From Cymbidium sinense (taxonomy: Eukaryota > Streptophyta > Magnoliopsida > Asparagales > Orchidaceae): 64,000 bases of DNA. Location of the stretch: assembly GCA_021442155.1 (NCBI GenBank), contig CM038217.1:151783834-151847833 (forward strand), given 5' to 3'. The translations under genes were made by a program, and so were the position numbers. Under the pieces are notes generated by a model. That model had not been told where the DNA came from. It saw only the letters and a list, made by a program, of their open reading frames with translations, and did not search any database. Shown piece after piece: positions 34,641-46,290 of the stretch (position 1 is the stretch's first letter; each line of letters opens with the position of its first letter).

Positions 34641-36723
34641 ATCCCATTATTTAAAAATTTAACTAAAAATATTCATTTAAACTTTCACTTTTTAAGGTTT
34701 TAAATATTAATAAAAATTGGGATGAGATCTTATGTCAAATCATTTCAAAACTCATGTTTTCTTTGAAATTAGATTGATTCTTATAGTGAAAAATAAATTG
34801 AAAAGTAATTATTTTGATGAAGTTGCTAAGTGAAATAACAAGGAACGGCAAAAAAAGCGCATCATATCTTTGAGAATTATCTACTAAAACTATGAACGAT
34901 ATCATTGAACCCACCCTTGAAACAAAAATTAAGGAGCATTTTGGTCAAATAATGACCAAAATCTTTTTCGGTCAAATAATGACCAAAAAATTAAATTCTA
35001 CAAATAGAGCAAAACAAGAGTACATATCTGCAACAAAGTATGAAAAAAATAAAAGCAAAAATATAAATAATAAACTCTGTATTTGGAAAATCAGCTAACA
35101 GAACTCCAAATTAACAAAAATTAATACTCAGAAACTGTATGCCCATAAAAGAAACGAATTGTAGTTACTTAGGATAAATACACAACTCAAAAGGAAAACT
35201 ACGAGAAAGGTAAATGGAAAATAAAAATAAGTAAAACAGCAGTAGTATGGGGAGTATAATGAAACAATTAAGAACAAAGGAAATGGGAAAAGGATTCACC
35301 GTAAATGTCAAATGAAAGAAAGATAACCACATATAAAACTAGCGGGATAAAAAATAGCATATTGAATCACAAATTTTGAGTGCTTTGCACGACACTATTC
35401 AATAAGTATCTGTTCTAACAAAGTAGCAATAATGCTTACTACTATTTTAAGCTCATGTTTGTCAAAATTAAAACTTAGGAGCATGGTGGTGATATCACTG
35501 ATGAACAATCGAGAGAATTATAAAAAAAAAATAGGAGATTTGTCAAATCGAAATTAAAACTTCAAATGATGCTGCATTTTTGTCATCATGCCAGCCTCCT
35601 AGAACTTCAAATGCTAATGCCACATGAGTCCATTTGCAAAAGAAAGATAAGTAAGATGCCACAAACAACCAGAAGTGCGAGGTTTGCTATGAAATGACAA
35701 AAGGAGGGCATCCATAATTCCCCAATACCTCATAATCATTTTTTACATCTAGCCTCTCCACTATTATAAGTAGACTTTGGCTGAAACAGGGAGGCCTCTC
35801 TTTAAGTCATATACGAGGTTGCTATGGCTAACAAATGTTCATAATCCACCCCAAATGTCGTATGATTTTCCTGAAAAATTAGCATTTAAAATGTAGCATT
35901 TCACATGATCAGATTCACACAAACATTTGCTGATGCTTGTAACAATTTAAACAAATGCAATTTCAGAAAGTGACAAATCAAGTATGATCTAACCAAATAA
36001 AATTTCCCTATAATAGATCCATCAAGCCTTTGTAATGTTGTCTCAGATGCCATCATTGGCTTTCCCAGTGCACCAGAGTAGCGAGTAACATGAAGTGATT
36101 CAAGAAGAAACTGTTGAGGATCCTTCGCGAATTTCCCCAATTTCCATTTTTGCTACACGCATTACTTACCACATCAATAGCAACTGTACATGATAAATAG
36201 CCAAAGTAATGCAATCCTAGCAGAATTTACTAGTTTTCTAACCTATTCTTCCACCTTAAAATCAAGAAAAAGAGGATTTCAACAAAACAAGAAAAATTGC
36301 AACATATAAAACACTTTTTGGATGTCTTCTAAGAGAAGGATTCCAACAAAACAAAAATAAATTTCAATTAAAAAAATGCAACATATAAAACACTTTTAGA
36401 TGTCTTCTACAAAATTGACTCTAGATAGAAATAAATTTATTATCATACATGCAAATGGAAAGAAAAGCGTTCTTCTAGAAATTGTTTCTCAAGAAAGACT
36501 TGTTGATGTTATCATAGAACACTAAGGAAAAATAAAAAACATACATCCAAAGTTTGGTATATTCAACAAAATATCATAGTGCATTACATTCAAACATCAT
36601 TAACTATCACTTAGGTCCATATTCAACAAAAAGGAAATTTAAGTTTAGGATAAAGTACTGTTGCATGAGATAGTGGTAAACAATAAAATTTGAACGATAA
36701 TAACATAATCACAAAATACAGAA
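34641..36723. other. AT-rich sequence around the exon-like fragment
   Basis: Apart from 35901-36140, no frame with protein-like composition. 35570-35860 has a more balanced composition and could be untranslated exon sequence. The rest shows nothing I can name. Confidence 0.4.
35901..36140 (-). pseudogene. Exon-like fragment, unknown gene
   Basis: On the minus strand, a segment of about 50 codons reads like a conserved globular protein: KDPQQFLLESLHVTRYSGAL, then GKPMMASETTLQRLDGSIIG. It is preceded by a possible acceptor (TGTAG, about 36154) and followed by a possible donor (GTTAGA, about 35995), after which the frame becomes low complexity. Base composition is less AT-biased than its surroundings. 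I do not recognise the family. It lies 3' of the Harbinger ORF1, within the possible limits of that element, so it could be a captured host-gene exon or a remnant of a local gene. Confidence 0.4.
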
Positions 36724-37741
36724 TCATCTTCCTAACTCCTTGTGCATCCATCTGGCTTTCGATTCTTTAGGTCTTGAAAGAAAAGATCGAATCATCATAG
36801 GATTCTTTGATAAGTTCTCATAAAATGTGTCAATCACTTCAGCAGAAAAACCTGGAATACTAGAAAGCTCTGTTATTAGTTCATCGAATATTTATCTTTC
36901 CTTAAAATATCTTGTTGAACTCTGAATTGCATTTGCAGCTTTGGCTACACTATCAGCCATCATGACAATATAATTATGCAGAGATTGATCACTTTCATTC
37001 TTTTTAGTCTTCTTGCATTTAGTAAATCCTTTCGAAGATGAAGGTATTGACCTTTTTGTCTTCTCTGTAGAGTCTGGTGTAAGATCCACAGCTGGAGACT
37101 CAATGGGTTGGGATGCATTTATATATGTCTCTATCAAACTTGGAGACTCATCATCATCTAAACTTATATGTTGAGTACCAAAGGAAGTTTCAGAATTTCC
37201 TGACTTTGCCCATTCTCCTGTGGCATGACCTTCACCACAAAATTTTTCCAATTCATTAAAACTTACAATTGGAACATTTAGAAAGTCAACATCCTTTGGA
37301 AAAGCCTACAATGCAAGAAGTAAAAAAAATAATTAACAAATATTTCTTAAAAATTTAATGTGACAAAACTATGTATTACAAAAAATACCTGAATATATGA
37401 TATGTATTCCTCTTGTCCCATCAATATCATTTTTTTATCTTCATCCCAAGACACACCTTATTTTCTCTTTAGCTCTTGGATGTGATTCCATACTCTCTTT
37501 GATGTCTGATCTGATTCTTACATTGATCCGGTGTGACTTCAATTCCAAATTTCTATTTTAATTTATAAGAAACACCTTTGTACACAGTATCTTTGAAGCC
37601 TTGAGCACTTCTCATATTCACATCAACATACTCACACATGGTTTGTAAAAGCCCTGAAATCTATTCTGGTTTTGTACTCCAGACAAAATGCTTTCTTTTA
37701 GTTTTCAGAGCTAGTGGGGGGTTAGGAGGAAGATTGTCCAT
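36724..37741 (-). pseudogene. Harbinger ORF1, Myb/SANT-like protein
   Basis: ORF1 of PIF/Harbinger elements binds DNA and assists the transposase in the nucleus. The start codon at 37741 opens MDNLPPNPPLALK. The Myb/SANT-like domain follows (about 37700-37450) with KHFVWSTKPE and FGIEVTPDQCKNQIRH, broken by at least two stops and a frameshift. A linker reads FPKDVDFLNVPIVSFNELEK, then the open part 37251-36892 with a low-complexity acidic/Ser region and a basic patch (KCKKTKKNES). The C-terminal helices (IPGFSAEVIDTFYENLSKNP, then KARWMHKEL) end at TGA 36724. It resembles plant L10-interacting MYB-like proteins, many of which are derived from Harbinger ORF1. Confidence 0.8.
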
Positions 37742-37925
37742 TTAACCTAATTAGACAACCATTATATTGAAGCAAATATTAGTAGTTAGTATGATTAAAA
37801 AATAATCTTATAAAATATATGCATTATGTACTAACAAAATATGATTTACAAAAGCATAATAAATCTAACATCCCAAAATATGGACTATGTGCTAGAAAGG
37901 ATATTTCATGTCATCCAAATTCAAG

Positions 37926-39293
37926 CTAATGACCAACTTTGTTCATGCGGTTCCACATTGCATGAGCTATTTGGTCTCTTTTGTCCAACCACTCACCGGA
38001 TTCTTCTATAACCTTTATGTCATGCCTACTATTATGTGCTCTCATAGCCCAATCATCCTCTTGAAGAATGAAATCATCACCCCCTTCTGAAATGACCCAA
38101 TTATGTAATATACAAGATGCAAGAACAATATTAACTTATGTTCATAATGGAAAATATGGGTCGCACTTGATAATTCCAAATCGATTTTTCAAAGAACCAA
38201 AAGCACGTTCCACTGTAGTATGGAGTGATGAATGTCGAAGGTTAAAAAACTCTTGAGCATTGGTTGGTCTATTGTTAGAGAATTCTTTTAGATGATATCT
38301 TGTGGCACGAAATAGAGATATAAAACCCTTCCTAGTAGAGTAACCACTGTCCACTATGTAATACTTACCTGTATGTAAACGTAAATCAATTATATGTATA
38401 AGTAAAATACTTCTTGTAAGTGATATTTATGACAAAAATATTTTATACCTTCTGGAATAAACAGACCATCAGGTTGTTTTAAGGCATTACGGAGTACTGT
38501 AGCATCATGTGCTGAACCTTCCCACCCAGCTAAGACATATGTAAATCTCAAATCAAAGTCTATTGCTGCAAGCACATTTTGGGTGGGATAAGATTTTCTC
38601 CCTCTAAAGGCAGATTCATGCTCCTTAGGAATCTTAGCTTTAATATGGGTTCCATCAAGAGCACCGATACAATCATAAAATTAATAACTTATATTAATAA
38701 GAGCGTTAAAATACTTATATAAGATATCATTATCGTACCTTGAAGAAAGGCATGATCTAGCGCTCGATTGTATTTTATGTGGAGTTTCCAATGTCGCAGG
38801 CTTTATCATCTCATGTCGTAACTCTCCTACAACATATAATACAGCATTAAAGTATCTACTCATAGTTTCTCTAGATTGTTGAAAGTTGAATCGAATAACC
38901 CGATTTTGCATGCTGTGTCCAAGGGTATGTAGAAATATAGCAATTTATTCTTCAATTTTTACATTAAGCGTGTCTACAAGTAAACTTCTTGTGCGAAGTA
39001 AATTGCATAATTTGAAAAAAAAAATGTTTTTTTCATTCGAGCCATATTCACGCAATCTGAATTAGATCCAAGATATAATCTAGAAAGGTGTGTTTCACGC
39101 TAAATATTTCGCTCACGATTTATTCCTTGTTGATCTCTCCTTAGTGTATCCAATAAAATATATATAATAGTGATTGAGGTAGTAATGCACGCATGAATAG
39201 TTGAAGAAAGTTGATTTCCATTGATCTCAACATCATATGAAAAGTCATTAAATCGGAGGACCATCCTTCACTCTCTTCAGATGTGTCAGTCAT
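37926..39293 (-). pseudogene. PIF/Harbinger DDE transposase, disrupted
   Basis: Catalyses cut-and-paste transposition. From the start at 39293, the N-terminal part is frameshifted, then the helix-turn-helix-like region reads NRVIRFNFQQSRETMSRYF (about 38905). Catalytic residues are visible: first Asp in IGALDGTHIKAKIP (about 38660), second Asp in GWEGSAHDATVLRNAL (about 38505), third acidic triad in YYIVDSGYSTRKG and the Glu of TTVERAFGSLKNRFG (38185). An 80-bp intron (38369-38448, GT...AG) lies between the second and third blocks and keeps the reading frame. The C-terminus reads EWLDKRDQIAHAMWN and stops at 37926. Stops at about 38690 and 38950 and loss of frame upstream indicate a pseudogene, though the DDE core is well kept and probably not very old. 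Confidence 0.88.
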
Positions 39294-40599
39294 TGATTTT
39301 TACAACAATGTTCGCTAAGCTGATACTCAGAAAATAAGAAAAAGTATTTAGGAGAATAACAAAGCCATCAAATTAGTTGAGAGACAATGGAATCATAATA
39401 AAAAACATAAAAAGAGAATCATTATTTTTGTATCTACGGACATGGCATTGAACATAAAGTAAGGTAGAATTAAAAATTGTTGAATAAATAAATAAATTAT
39501 TGTTCAACCCAAAGAGCATTTTTTTTTTAGAAAACAAACGGCTTAAATATTTTTCCATGAGTTCTTATCAAGAGTGCAATTTTTCTTAAACATTGTTTAC
39601 ACTCTCATAACCAAACAAATTCATTTATCTTCTTCAGCAATCTCAAATGCCTTGAATATTTTTCATATTTTCTAGATGAGATGCAATGATTTTTAATATT
39701 TATAATTAATCTGTTTTCTCTCTCTCTCTAGCTATGAAATTGGCTTCATGGCAATTTTTAAGCCTTAATTTATGCGGACTAACTGAAAATTGATTAATTA
39801 ATTCAAGTTATACTTTTAGATTGAAGTGCACCGACGTGTTTGTTTTTGTGCGGTGTTTGGTGTAGACACTCCTATAGAGGCAGACTTCGTTTCTGTCCTA
39901 CACTCTATTTTCCCATCTAACGTTTTGATTTAGTGGGCAATAGTAACATCTGTTCTTACAAACTATTTTTGCTGCATATCGATTTTTTGAACCAGACAAG
40001 AACACCCAAAAAGAAGGGCTTACTCCAACACCACAAGTCGAGAATATCAAAAGACAAACAAAAAACAAACAAAGAGCTACCTAAATCAAGGATCATCACA
40101 AAAAATAAGTCGTAAAGACTTCCAACAACCAGAGTCCAACTTGCAAAAAAGCAGGATGGTCGGATGAGTAAAAGCCAGAAATAGATGCTATATTCAGAAA
40201 AGTAATGCAGAAAAAAAGAGAAGACGATGCTATATTCGGAAGAGTAAAAGCCTGATTTGAAAAGTGATGCAGAAAAAAAAATCGGCGAATAAGCGCAAAA
40301 GCTGCAAGTTGGACAAATCAGATCTCTTCCGCAAAAGAGAAGATGATGTAGACAGATTACGTAGAAGATCAACAGAGGTAGAAGAACAAAAATTATATTT
40401 GGGATTGATTACCTGAAAACTTTCCCCTTCAGGTCCGAGATCCCCTTGAGTGTTCGCATGCGGTGGGGCCTTCGGCATAATGTCGGCGATCCACCTCTCT
40501 GACGCAGTGCACGTCAGTTCGCGGGTATCGGAAGATTATGGCGGAGACGAGCCGTTGTTAACCGTGACTTAATTTACCGATTCGATATTTCATTTACAC

Positions 40600-40740
40600 G
40601 GAGAATAACGTAAGAAGGAATTTCAAATACCGTAAATTTTTACGCGGTAATTAATTTACTGCATACCAAATACGGGAAAAGTAAAATTACATTTATTTAA
40701 AATATATTACACCTCTTTTACACGAAACTAAACAGCCCCA
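40600..40740. repeat. Harbinger right terminal region
   Basis: Ends ACACGAAACTAAACAGCCCCA at 40740, followed by TAA. Inside lies CGTAAATTTTTACG (40630-40643), a perfect short palindrome. Confidence 0.65.
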
Positions 40741-41161
40741 TAATGTCTATGTAGACTGGGAGTGAACGACCAAGCATTAGTCATGATCGCGTTGATAAAT
40801 AGCGCAATAATGAGGAGTGACATGGACGATTGCATGAATCACGACACCTTCGTAAGAGATAATCTCGATTTGCTTGTCGAGTTTAAAGATGAACTGTGGC
40901 TTATGTTTGGGGGAACACATGATTGAAAACTTGACATCAGTTGAGAAATAGATATTGCCGCTTGTCGAGTTAACAGCATAATTTTGTGCGTGTGAACTAA
41001 TTCATGTCGAAGCTGAAAACATGTGTGAAACAAACATTTCTGCCGGTCCAAGATATTAATGGACGATGGCGTATGGCTATCAATGCAGACTAGCGATGAG
41101 AAAAAACGCGCCCATTGAATTCATGGCTGTATTTTATTGGAATTCCAGAAGTAGAAAAAAA
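40741..41161. other. Intergenic, nothing recognised
   Basis: Mixed composition. A 70-codon minus-strand frame (40839-41051) has no recognisable similarity. Confidence 0.4.
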
Positions 41162-41410
41162 GGGCTGTTTGGAATAAATTTTGTTTTTTATTTTTTATTT
41201 TATGTTTTTTATGTTATTTTTGAAAGTATATTTATTTAGAATATTTTTTATGTAATTTTATTTTTTATTTTTAAAAAATATTCAAAACATCTTTTAGATG
41301 TTTGAATATTTTTAAAAATAATAAGTACAATTAAATAAATTTTATTTTTAAATAAAATAAAAAAATAAAAACACAAAATAAAAAATAAAAAAGAAAAGTG
41401 ATCCCAAACG
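41162..41410. mobile_element. AT-rich MITE, copy 1
   Basis: Begins GGGCTGTTTGGAATAAATTT and ends GTGATCCCAAACG. The complement of the end (CGTTTGGGATCAC, then a run of TTTTTTATT) mirrors the start, so the element is an almost complete inverted repeat of about 110-bp arms around a central AAACATCTTTTAGATGTTTG palindrome (41285-41304). Length is about 249 bp. Confidence 0.8.
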
Positions 41411-41474
41411 ATAATTATTTATTTATTATTTGTTTTTTTTTTTTAAATTTGCTGTTATACATGAAGAAGCTTAG

Positions 41475-41744
41475 AGGCCTTTGGGATCATTTTTGTTTTA
41501 TGTTATTTTATTTTATATTTTTATTATATTTTATTTTTTATATTTTAGTTCAAAGTAAAATATATTTGATTGCAATTGTTATTTTTAAAAATATTCAAAA
41601 TATATTTTAGATATTTTAAAAATAATATTAATTATTTTTTAAAATAAAAAACAAAAATACTTAAAAAATATTAAATAAACATGTTTTAAAAAATAACATA
41701 AAAAATATAAAATATAAAATAAAATTGATCTCAAACAGACTCCT
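41475..41744. mobile_element. AT-rich MITE, copy 2
   Basis: Begins AGGCCTTTGGGATCATTTTTG and ends TTGATCTCAAACAGACTCCT, again an extended inverted repeat. Tips and internal TTTTATTT/AAATAAAA structure match copy 1, 65 bp away. Length is about 270 bp. Confidence 0.78.
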
Positions 41745-41890
41745 AGTTTCATGGGTTTGTTTCAATGACACCATTTATTATTCTAAGTTTTAAAAATGTT
41801 CTAGTAATTTAGATAAGGGAAAACTAATAACACATATTTTTATTAAACAGATTTCACGGCTATTAATCATCCATAAGTTTAAAAAAAAAA

Positions 41891-41941
<51 letters not shown>

Positions 41942-42896
41942 TTATATGAAGTCAAAACTAAGGAATCTTTGCATGAGAAATCCTCTTACCATCCAAAGCA
42001 CCTTACGCGGGCAAGCGCTCGCCATCCTTCGTGATGTGAAATCGTCATGGTGGCAACAACTAATCCTTTCACTCCCATCCCTTCTTTGCACTGCACTCAC
42101 TGCCACTACATGGGAAGATTTGCCGACTTAAAGAGCGTTATTCTTTCCTTTTTGGCTGTGAGATTTTTGTTCTCCCTCAGTAAAATTTAGGTATAGAATC
42201 AAAACCTAGATATTTGATGATTTGATTCAAAGATATATTAGCGAATTAATTCTATGCATATTCTAAAAAGGCTCTCAATTGAAGATTAATTTCTGATATG
42301 AAATATCTAAATTATAACAGCACGAATTATGTGTGGCTTGTATTTAAATACTCTTCTTCTAATTATTATCTAATGATTATGTATATCAACTGAATAGACT
42401 AAGTTTAAATGATAAGTGCTTGATTGCATCGAGCTATATACCCCAGGTGGAATTGTTCGTTTAACATTGTAACTTTGGGCAGGCGCCCAAGCATATTTGA
42501 ATCAATTGTAGAGGTGCTTAATAATATTATGTTGATGAATAGCAGTATGGGACTACTTCTATATAATGTGAGCTCAAGTCGTTAAGACATTTGTTGCAGA
42601 TGAGTTGTTGGAATATGTGACCATGTTGTTATTATGATGCTTAGTGAATGGTTGAGTGTTCTTTAGTTGGATGGCATTATCTAAGTAGCCAAATAATTGA
42701 GTCATATTGTGCATGGTAGGCAAAGACCTACTAATAAAGATTAGTCAGCCATGAAGTGAGCAACTGATGCACGATCAGGTTGATTTATCATTCAAAATGT
42801 ACGTATAGTTAGCATGTAGCCAATCGCATTTCTTAAGATTAGGTGGAGAGTATTTTTGTAAACTTAGCATAGGACTTATGGAGTTATATGACTACA
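41745..42896. other. Intergenic with (AT)n tract
   Basis: (AT)23 at 41894-41939. No gene recognised; the 64-codon frame at 41937-42131 begins in the microsatellite. Confidence 0.45.
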
Positions 42897-43082
42897 CACT
42901 ACAACAAAATGCCCTATTATTGATGAATATTACTATCAAAAATAACAAATTGGTCATCTTTCAATCGACTACTCATGGATTCTATGATAGAAATATTCCA
43001 TTGATAAAACTCTTGTTGAAAGAGAATCCATTATTAATTTGTCGCAAGTTTGTACCTTTAAATTATTAATTGTGGTGTTTTT
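42897..43082 (+). mobile_element. CACTA-type transposon terminus
   Basis: CACTACAACAAAATGCCC at 42897 is the canonical tip of plant CACTA (En/Spm) elements, followed by TATTATTGATGAATATTACTATC, a subterminal style typical of such ends. No matching TTGTTGTAGTG end and no transposase was found, so only one end is present; the copy C repeat begins at about 43085. Confidence 0.6.
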
Positions 43083-43084
43083 AA

Positions 43085-46000
43085 TTTGGAGCCATGGGGA
43101 CACCACATAGATCTTAGGAAGTACTTGTTGAAGTGATCGGGTGCTGCATTGAGATATGATGTACCTGCTCAGAAGATAGAAACATCACCATTCAATGAAC
43201 CTAATCACCTAATAAGTACTCCAAAGGCAGATGTGTCTGCATATATACTAGAGATCATTCCCCTACTTTATATGGAGAAGTAAAACATGATTTATTTTAG
43301 CTGAGTTATTTAGTTTACTATGGAAGCAAACTTTCATAGTTAATCTTAGAAAATGAAAATTTATTAAGGACACTCTCGATTAAAGTAGTCAATAAATATC
43401 TTAAAAGATTTCAAAGCTAAACTATCAAAGGATTTGGTATTTATGCAAATCAAGTATAAGAGTACAAATAAGAAAACTTATTTACGGATTTCAAAGGAGA
43501 ATAAGTAGGGAGCATGCACGTTACTAGAAAGCCTAATGAGTGCTCCAGTCTATCATATAGTGAGGCTTTACATATTTGAAAGAGATAATTTACTTTTTGT
43601 TTAAGTTGAAATTTTATTAGAATGCTAAGGCTTATAGTCCATCAACACAAAATTGTGAAAATGCTTAAGAGGTGATAACTTATACTCGTAGCCCAAAGAA
43701 AATAAGTAGCTTCGGAACTTGAATCTAAGATGCTTCAACAAAAGCTAAAAGCACGACCTAAGTCTAATCGAAAAAATATGACATAATGGTTTACCTCCAT
43801 AAGGGATTATAACCGTTTGGATTGGCACCAACTAACACCTCCTACACTTTAAAATCATATTGGCTGGTCTTATGTAGATGCAAGATAGCTAAATTGTTAT
43901 TTAATTAGAAAGGAAGCTAGAATCCTAAACTCACTCCCTAAGAGACTAGATCATGGTTGATATGAAAACTTGACTTAGACTAATGTAAAAAATTTACAAT
44001 TTTTTACACCATTTTGATACATTCATTTTGGACTAAGGCTTGAAATAATTATGTCTATATGCATGATAAAATAAAGTTGTAGGCTAAATCAGTAGGAGGT
44101 GTTCTCCACTGCAAGGGATCGCCCTCAAAGATCAAACATATCTATTATCGTGCAAGAATGAAAACCTTCTTATTCAAGAGTGACAAAAGATGGTATGCAT
44201 GGTGTGATAACATACATCATTTAGTTAAGAAGTTGCTAAATATTTTATTTATCATGATTATAAACCTAGGCTTTAAGGTGAAGTTGTTAGTTGTATTAAA
44301 ATTTAGTTATGACTTATTTAGTGAGGATAAAAAATTTAATTTTATTCTAAAGAGCCTACCACATCTAGGCCACACATCAAATCATCACACTTTAAGAAAC
44401 CTATTAAAAGTATGTCATTTTTATTGCACAATCTAAACACAACAATCAAACATATGAATTTTGTAAAAGAATAAGAGGCCGATGCAGTCAGGTATCGTCA
44501 TACACCCCGAAAAAGAAAAGAAATTAGGTAGCCGAGCTCTACCCTTATACAACCCAAATTACCATTGATTTTTTACAATTATAATGAATGCTATGGGGAC
44601 CTTTGAACTCTTATCTTTCTTTCCATCTTTAGATTGGTTTGATCCAAGTTTTATAGAGTATCCCAGGTTTTTGCTTTCTAGCCGCTGCTCATCCTAAACC
44701 ATATTGCACTAATCCTAAATTCTATTGAAAAAATTACATATTTATAAAAAAAAATTAAAATCTAACTATATTTTCAAAATAGAGGTTAGCTAAATAAACA
44801 TGCAAGCAAAATAATTATATTTCACATGTTTGGACTTAGCACCCTGTACATGAGTAACTAAGCCCACCTGTCATAATTAGATTATGCTTAGGGGTATAAG
44901 CAACCTGCAAGCAAGAACATTTATATTTACTTAATATTATAGCAGGTCATTTAGCATAATCTCCTACAAAAATATCATTAAGCTATTAACGACTTAACAT
45001 CCAGTCTACGCATAAACAATCCTAACATACAGTCTATAATATTACATCATAAAATAAAACATAACACCACAACATACACCGGTAAAACCTAAAGGCTAGA
45101 ATTGGTGACTTAGTATTCTAATATGTGTGTTAAGGTTTGGTGTGGTATGTCTTAGTTAGGCTTTAGAAGTATAATTATCTAAAGTTCAGAATTGTTTAAG
45201 TTAAATAATAGGGGAGGTTCCACTTCAAATCTTTGAATGAATTGATTAATTAATTTACATTTTTTTATTTTATTTCATTTGATGCCTACTTGATTATCTA
45301 GTTATTATGAAGAGAAGAAAGGGGAGGTTGACCATCTTCATCCCTATCCTAAGTTATTTTCTAAGGATATATTATTATGGCTTTTGTTTCTTCAGTGAAT
45401 CATTTATTAAATATTTTTTATTAAACTTAAGTTTGGGTTAGTCTTAAGGGATCTTATTCAAACATGAAAGGCATCTCATGATTAATAAAACTGAATCACC
45501 ATTATATGGATAACATTTCACCACTTCTTTCCATCATTAATAACATACACATTTCTTCATTTTTATCATTCATTGTATTTTATTTAATACACATATTTAT
45601 ACACATGTATTAGAGATTTAAACAAGTAGGCGCCATTGTTAAATCTGAAAAGTGAGATTCTCTAAGACCTCTTTGAGGCTACTTAAAGCCTAGTATTTCC
45701 AGGATGTCCAGACTATATGCTTACTAACTTAAATACATGTAAACCTATACACAAGCATAGAAATGAAAATCAAGCAAATATTATATAATAACAAATCCTT
45801 TATTTATACAGAATAAAGTTCTATCCCAAATTCTAGCACATGCATACACATGAATGAAATTAAGCAAGTACATGCCATTATTAAACCAAGGAAGTGAGAT
45901 TGTCTAAGACCTCTTTGAAGCTACTTAAAGCCTCGTGTTCCCTGGATGTTCATACTATATACTTGCTAACTCCAAACATATGTAAACATACACATGAATC

Positions 46001-46290
46001 ATGAAAATAAAACAATCCTTTACCATATTTAAGTTATAAATAAATGTAAATTTTATTGAGCATTTATAACGAACATTAATCTAAAATTTATATCATTAGC
46101 TTATAGTTTTGAAAAAAATTTAGGATTTATTAGTGATAATATCCACACTATATAATAATATTTACCCAACACATGCAACTTAGATGTAATCATGTTCTTT
46201 TGATTCTTTTTGAAAACATGAATATATGACACAAATGACATGCACATTTATGATGTTTGAAAAGAGATAATTAAACATTATCACATAAGA
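43085..46290 (-). repeat. Long non-coding retroelement repeat, copy C (inverted)
   Basis: Reverse complement of copy A from 5515 down to about 2200. Landmarks: ACATAGATC (43104) against 5506; GGGGTATAAGCAAC (44891) against 3660; TCTACCCTTATACAACCC (44538) against 4060; AGTGATAAT (46132) against 2420. It contains its own tandem duplication at 45600-46080. It shares its left edge with copy A's right edge (about 5515), supporting a real element or LTR boundary there. Confidence 0.75.
45600..46080 (-). repeat. 242-bp tandem duplication inside copy C
   Basis: The block with GAGATTCTCTAAGACCTCTTTGA and CTACTTAAAGCCT occurs at 45632-45710 and again 242 bp later at 45874-45950. Copies A and B have it once, so the duplication is private to copy C. 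Confidence 0.85.

Larger units (their letters stand above)
36724..40740 (-). mobile_element. PIF/Harbinger transposon with two genes
   Basis: A DNA transposon of the superfamily that needs two proteins: a Myb/SANT-like DNA-binding protein and a DDE transposase. Both are present on the minus strand (36724-37741 and 37926-39293). The right tip, read inward, is TGGGGCTGTTTAGTTTCGTG (40740 leftward) with TAA outside it at 40741-40743, matching the TWA target preference of the superfamily. 39950-40480 would be 5' leader. The left tip is unresolved; a related tip exists at 34028, so the element may extend to there. Stops in both genes suggest it is inactive. Confidence 0.75.

Noticed and set aside
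37908..38256. Plus-strand frames opposite the Harbinger transposase
   Set aside because: Shadows of the minus-strand DDE domain, which has clear catalytic motifs.
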